Shown piece by piece: positions 16,951-20,358 of a DNA stretch of 20,358 nt (position 1 is the first letter of the stretch; each line of letters begins with the position of its first letter). A program made the translations under genes and the position numbers. The notes beneath the pieces were generated by a model. It did not search any database. It was not told the DNA's origin and saw only the letters and a list, made by a program, of their open reading frames with translations. The DNA lies in contig JALNXP010000017.1 in the NCBI GenBank assembly GCA_023230285.1, positions 1 to 20,358 on the forward strand, written 5' to 3'. This DNA comes from Bacteroidales bacterium (GTDB taxonomy: Bacteria > Bacteroidota > Bacteroidia > Bacteroidales > BM520).

Positions 16951-19900
16951 ATGTCTACTTCTACTCGCCTATATAATCTGTTGCCGCAAATACAATACTA
17001 TCTTTGTTTTGTAATTCTCATCGTGTTTTCATATACTTTGAATGCACAATGGACACCCACCGAAGGACGAACTATTTTTCATGAGGACTTTGGCGGTAAT
17101 GAGCCGACTGACCCTGAATGTAAACCGGAAGGAATACCGCAAGTTATAGGTCTGACTTATAATTGTAATCCTGCAGGTGCCGGCAGATATGCTATTCGTA
17201 AATTTGGATATCACCATGGACAATGGTGGTATTGGGGAACTGAAATGGATGATACAACTAATCCTAATGATACTACAAGAGGATACTTGATGCAAGTAGA
17301 TGGAAACGATAATACAGCCGGTCAATTTTATGAATGTCAAATAGATGATCTGTGTTCCGGCTTTGATTTGAATATGAGCTTCCAAGGGATGAGTTCTTGT
17401 AAAGCACAAGGCTCCTTTGACCCTCCGAACTTGACTATGAGAATTGAAACACTTTCAGGAACGCTACTCGCATTTCAAAATGTTACAATGGAAAATTATT
17501 TGGGTGCATGGCGTAAATTTGATATGGACTTTAATATACCTGACGGACAAACTTCAATAGTGTTTCGTATTATGAATAATAGTACGGCTTCTATGGGTAA
17601 CGACTTCGCTATTGATGATATTAAAGTATCTCTGCGTGTACCTACTGTTACTCTCAATATTTCATCTCAGGGAGTATGCCTTGGCGACAATGTGACAATT
17701 AATGCAACTATGCTCAACAACAACTTTTTTACGCCTCCTGTTTTGTATCGATGGCTTTATAGTGCAATAGATGACGGAAATTATAACGACTGGACAGTTG
17801 TCAGCACAACAACAACTCTCAATATTTATAATTTTTCTGCAAATAACGAAGGTTATTATTGTATGATTGCTGCTAACCAAAGCAATTTGTGGTCTGAAAA
17901 CTGTCGTTCTATGTCCAATGTAATACATTTGCAATTAGGCGTTTGCGATCTGATATGTGTTGATGATTATTATGATTGCTTTCAAAATAACAATGTGGTG
18001 ATGTCGCCTTTGAATAATGATACCATACCGGATGCTTGTACTCCTACAGTGAGAATCGTAACGCCGCCGGTTCATGGTAGTGCGGTTAATATAGTCGGAA
18101 CAACCCAGTATACTTACACTCCCGATTCTGATTACATCGGACCTGATAGCTTGCGATATTCTGTAACATGCGGTACTTCAGTGGGTTATGCTTGGATATA
18201 TATTGACGTAATTCCATTTCCTGATAATATTATTGATGTGGATTGCTTTGTAGAACTCGAAGGCTCTACATGGGCAAATCCGTCTATGTACAGTACAAAT
18301 AGCAATAATGTGGCTCTGTATTTTACTCCGGTAGTCGGTGATATTGACAGCGATGGCATAGTCGAAATTGTTACAGGACGATGGCTTGGTGATGAAGGTA
18401 ACACCTTTGTTAAGGGTATTACAATTTATCGAGGCAATAATCTTTCAGAGATAAGTTTTATTAACCTTCAAAATTATGGTAACGTGGGCATTCGGGCTAA
18501 CTCTCCCGGTTGTTTTGCCATAGCACGATATCCTATTGATAATCAAGGACATTACGAGGGCGCTCTTTTTGTTCATTGTTCTGATAATAAAATAAGAGCT
18601 TTTAGTAAAAATGGGCAATTGTTACGCACTACTAATGTTAACACAGGTGGACCGGGTACTATATCTATCGCAGATTTTAATAATGACGGCTATCCGGAGA
18701 TATATACAGGAAATAAGATATACGATGCGGCTACTCTTACTTTGCTTTGCAGCGCACCCGCCGGTTCTATGTCAGGTCTTACATATCGTGGTGAAATTCA
18801 GGTTAATATGTCGTTTGCCGCTAACGTTTTTGGAGATAAACGTCTTGAACTTATCTGCGCAAATTCTATCTTTGATGTTAATATTGTCAGTCGCACAAAC
18901 CCGGCTTTAAATAGTATAACTTTGAACAAAACAGTGACTAAACCGAGCGGTGTACCTTCAGGTGCTCAAGGTTCAGTGTCGGTTGCAGACTTCGACAGAG
19001 ACGGACTTCTTGACGTTATGGTGTTGTATGACCCTACAGGATGGGGAGGCGGTAATGCAAATACATATATGTATGCTTATAATCCTGTAAATGAGAATAT
19101 TTTGTTTTATCAGCACATGAGTGTTACAGAAACGAGCTACCCGTTGATTGGCGATATAGATGGCGATACAAATCTCGAAATTGTTATTTTGAGCGGTGTA
19201 AGTAATGACCCTGATAAATTGAGAGCGTATAAGTATGTCCCGGGTGCAACAAGTCTTACTCAAATGTGGGCTATTAATCATACTGATGCCAGCTCCATGA
19301 CTTCTATGACATTATTCGATTTTAATCAAGATGGCTCAATGGAAATTGTCTATCGTGATGAAACACAATTACGTATTATCAATGGTAGCACAAATCCTCC
19401 GGCGAACTTGTATACTTATGCCATGTATTCCGGCACTCACAGCGAATATCCTATAGTTGCCGATGTTAACCTTGACGGCTCTGCAGATATTATTGTAACA
19501 GGAAGTATGTCAAATCCCGGTTGGAACAAGATAGGTTATGGTAAACTTCACGTCATCTCTCGTTCTAATGAGTGGGCACCAACACGTAATGTGTGGAATC
19601 AGTATATGTATAATGTGGTCAACGTTAATAATGACCTTACTATCCCTCGCTATCAGTTTAGTCCTGCCTACGCTTTTGTAGACCCCGAAAATCCTGCCAT
19701 CATACGTTATCCGTATAATAACTTCCTACAACAGGCAACAACATTGGATTTTAATGGATCACCTTTTACTCCTGTTCCGGATTTGGAAGTCATCTTAGAT
19801 GATTATCTCATGGAGCCTCGCTGCGATACGGTTAAGTGTACTTTTACCATCTTTAATCATGGCGACAACACTTTAAATTCGCCGTTTTCTATCACTGCTT

Positions 19901-20358
19901 ACAATGGTGTTTATCGCGGAGATGTTATCTATACTCAGGCTTTTGAGAGAACAGTGGAAATAGATGATACTGTGGAAATTACAATGTCTATTCCGGCGGC
20001 TGCCATTATCGTAAACCTTCCTATCGAAAATTATGTCTTCGCTTTTAATGATGGAGGTACCGGCATAGCTCAAAATGGAGAGCAACAGCAAGAGTGCGAC
20101 ACGCTTAATAATATGATGACTTTGCCATACGAAGAACTACAGTGTTTGAAAGCTGTCGATGATTATTATTCTACTTATATAGAAAATCAAATATCTTTTG
20201 TCCCGACATCTAATGATACGCTGAATCCTACTTGCGAAAATCCTATTGTGGAAATTCTTGATAATCCTTTGCACGGGACAGCGCAAGTGGCTAATGACAC
20301 TGTCGTTAAGTATATTCCTGCGGATAATTTTTATGGCGAAGATAGCTTGAGTTATATT
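16951..20358 (+). CDS. Large secreted Ig/cadherin-like and FG-GAP repeat protein, 3' end cut off
   Basis: An open frame of 1,136 codons running off the window; the product is not recognised by name. The first 33 residues form a signal peptide, with hydrophobic core YYLCFVILIVFSYTL and a likely cut after NA before Gln34. The mature start (HEDFGGN) leads into a jelly-roll-like domain with WWYWG and GYLMQVDG, to about 230. An Ig-like domain is at about 231-330. A cadherin/tandem-95-type module is at 338-416 (VDDYY ... YTYTPDSDYIG). FG-GAP/VCBS calcium motifs (DxDxDG type) begin at 464, 575, 680, 735, 790 and 838. A second VDDYY module starts at 1069 and is cut. Such architecture fits a cell-surface or gliding-type protein exported by a type IX system, but its sorting domain would lie outside the window. 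Adhesion or glycan binding is a guess. Confidence 0.88.
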   Translation, partial: MSTSTRLYNLLPQIQYYLCFVILIVFSYTLNAQWTPTEGRTIFHEDFGGNEPTDPECKPEGIPQVIGLTYNCNPAGAGRYAIRKFGYHHGQWWYWGTEMDDTTNPNDTTRGYLMQVDGNDNTAGQFYECQIDDLCSGFDLNMSFQGMSSCKAQGSFDPPNLTMRIETLSGTLLAFQNVTMENYLGAWRKFDMDFNIPDGQTSIVFRIMNNSTASMGNDFAIDDIKVSLRVPTVTLNISSQGVCLGDNVTINATMLNNNFFTPPVLYRWLYSAIDDGNYNDWTVVSTTTTLNIYNFSANNEGYYCMIAANQSNLWSENCRSMSNVIHLQLGVCDLICVDDYYDCFQNNNVVMSPLNNDTIPDACTPTVRIVTPPVHGSAVNIVGTTQYTYTPDSDYIGPDSLRYSVTCGTSVGYAWIYIDVIPFPDNIIDVDCFVELEGSTWANPSMYSTNSNNVALYFTPVVGDIDSDGIVEIVTGRWLGDEGNTFVKGITIYRGNNLSEISFINLQNYGNVGIRANSPGCFAIARYPIDNQGHYEGALFVHCSDNKIRAFSKNGQLLRTTNVNTGGPGTISIADFNNDGYPEIYTGNKIYDAATLTLLCSAPAGSMSGLTYRGEIQVNMSFAANVFGDKRLELICANSIFDVNIVSRTNPALNSITLNKTVTKPSGVPSGAQGSVSVADFDRDGLLDVMVLYDPTGWGGGNANTYMYAYNPVNENILFYQHMSVTETSYPLIGDIDGDTNLEIVILSGVSNDPDKLRAYKYVPGATSLTQMWAINHTDASSMTSMTLFDFNQDGSMEIVYRDETQLRIINGSTNPPANLYTYAMYSGTHSEYPIVADVNLDGSADIIVTGSMSNPGWNKIGYGKLHVISRSNEWAPTRNVWNQYMYNVVNVNNDLTIPRYQFSPAYAFVDPENPAIIRYPYNNFLQQATTLDFNGSPFTPVPDLEVILDDYLMEPRCDTVKCTFTIFNHGDNTLNSPFSITAYNGVYRGDVIYTQAFERTVEIDDTVEITMSIPAAAIIVNLPIENYVFAFNDGGTGIAQNGEQQQECDTLNNMMTLPYEELQCLKAVDDYYSTYIENQISFVPTSNDTLNPTCENPIVEILDNPLHGTAQVANDTVVKYIPADNFYGEDSLSYI

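Noticed and set aside
16999..17006. TATCTTTG, an exact promoter -7 match just ahead of the adhesin's mature sequence
   Set aside because: It lies inside codons 17-19 of the signal peptide, and starting downstream of it would remove the export signal. The upstream ATG at 16951 gives a convincing signal peptide, so the match is taken as chance.

Overview
The window looks like chromosomal DNA from a member of the Bacteroidetes, probably an uncultured Bacteroidales-type lineage. The evidence is the AT-rich sequence, three good matches to the Bacteroidetes promoter pattern (TTG/TTTG then TAnnTTTG), lipoproteins with a 'YSC' lipobox, weak or absent Shine-Dalgarno sequences, a serine-type sulfatase, an AAA/DUF4143 ATPase and a large secreted Ig/FG-GAP protein of the kind these bacteria export. 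There are nine genes (one of them frameshifted), no RNA genes and no CRISPR array.

Left part, minus strand (5626 down to 1): a compact unit of metH (cobalamin-dependent methionine synthase), metF (methylenetetrahydrofolate reductase) and a lipoprotein sulfatase cut off by the window edge. MetF makes the methyl-tetrahydrofolate that MetH uses to methylate homocysteine. The sulfatase begins only 4 bases after the metF stop, so it is probably cotranscribed. A promoter for the unit lies about 70 bases upstream of metH.

Middle part, plus strand (5920 to 15003): thioredoxin, a DUF58 (von Willebrand A-like) protein, an alpha-2-macroglobulin-like lipoprotein and penicillin-binding protein 1C, packed with overlaps or gaps of at most 22 bases behind one promoter. 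The macroglobulin/PBP1C pair is the known bacterial counterpart of an innate protease trap plus a cell-wall polymerase. The macroglobulin frame is broken once near 10901. A single extra base there restores a protein of about 1,841 residues, so this is either a sequencing error or a recent mutation.

Right part: an AAA/DUF4143 ATPase gene stands alone between two copies of a 38-base direct repeat. Its promoter is preceded by two near-perfect 26-base dyads spaced 33 bases apart. A 446-base non-coding stretch rich in inverted repeats follows. The window ends inside a large secreted protein (at least 1,136 residues) with an Ig-like domain, two matching cadherin-like modules and an FG-GAP repeat array that reads as about eight units.

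The least ordinary parts are the repeat-flanked ATPase cassette with its paired dyads, the structured intergenic DNA behind it, the serine-type sulfatase with an altered active-site motif inside a methionine operon, and the frameshift in the macroglobulin gene. I did not find a clear, wholly new system.
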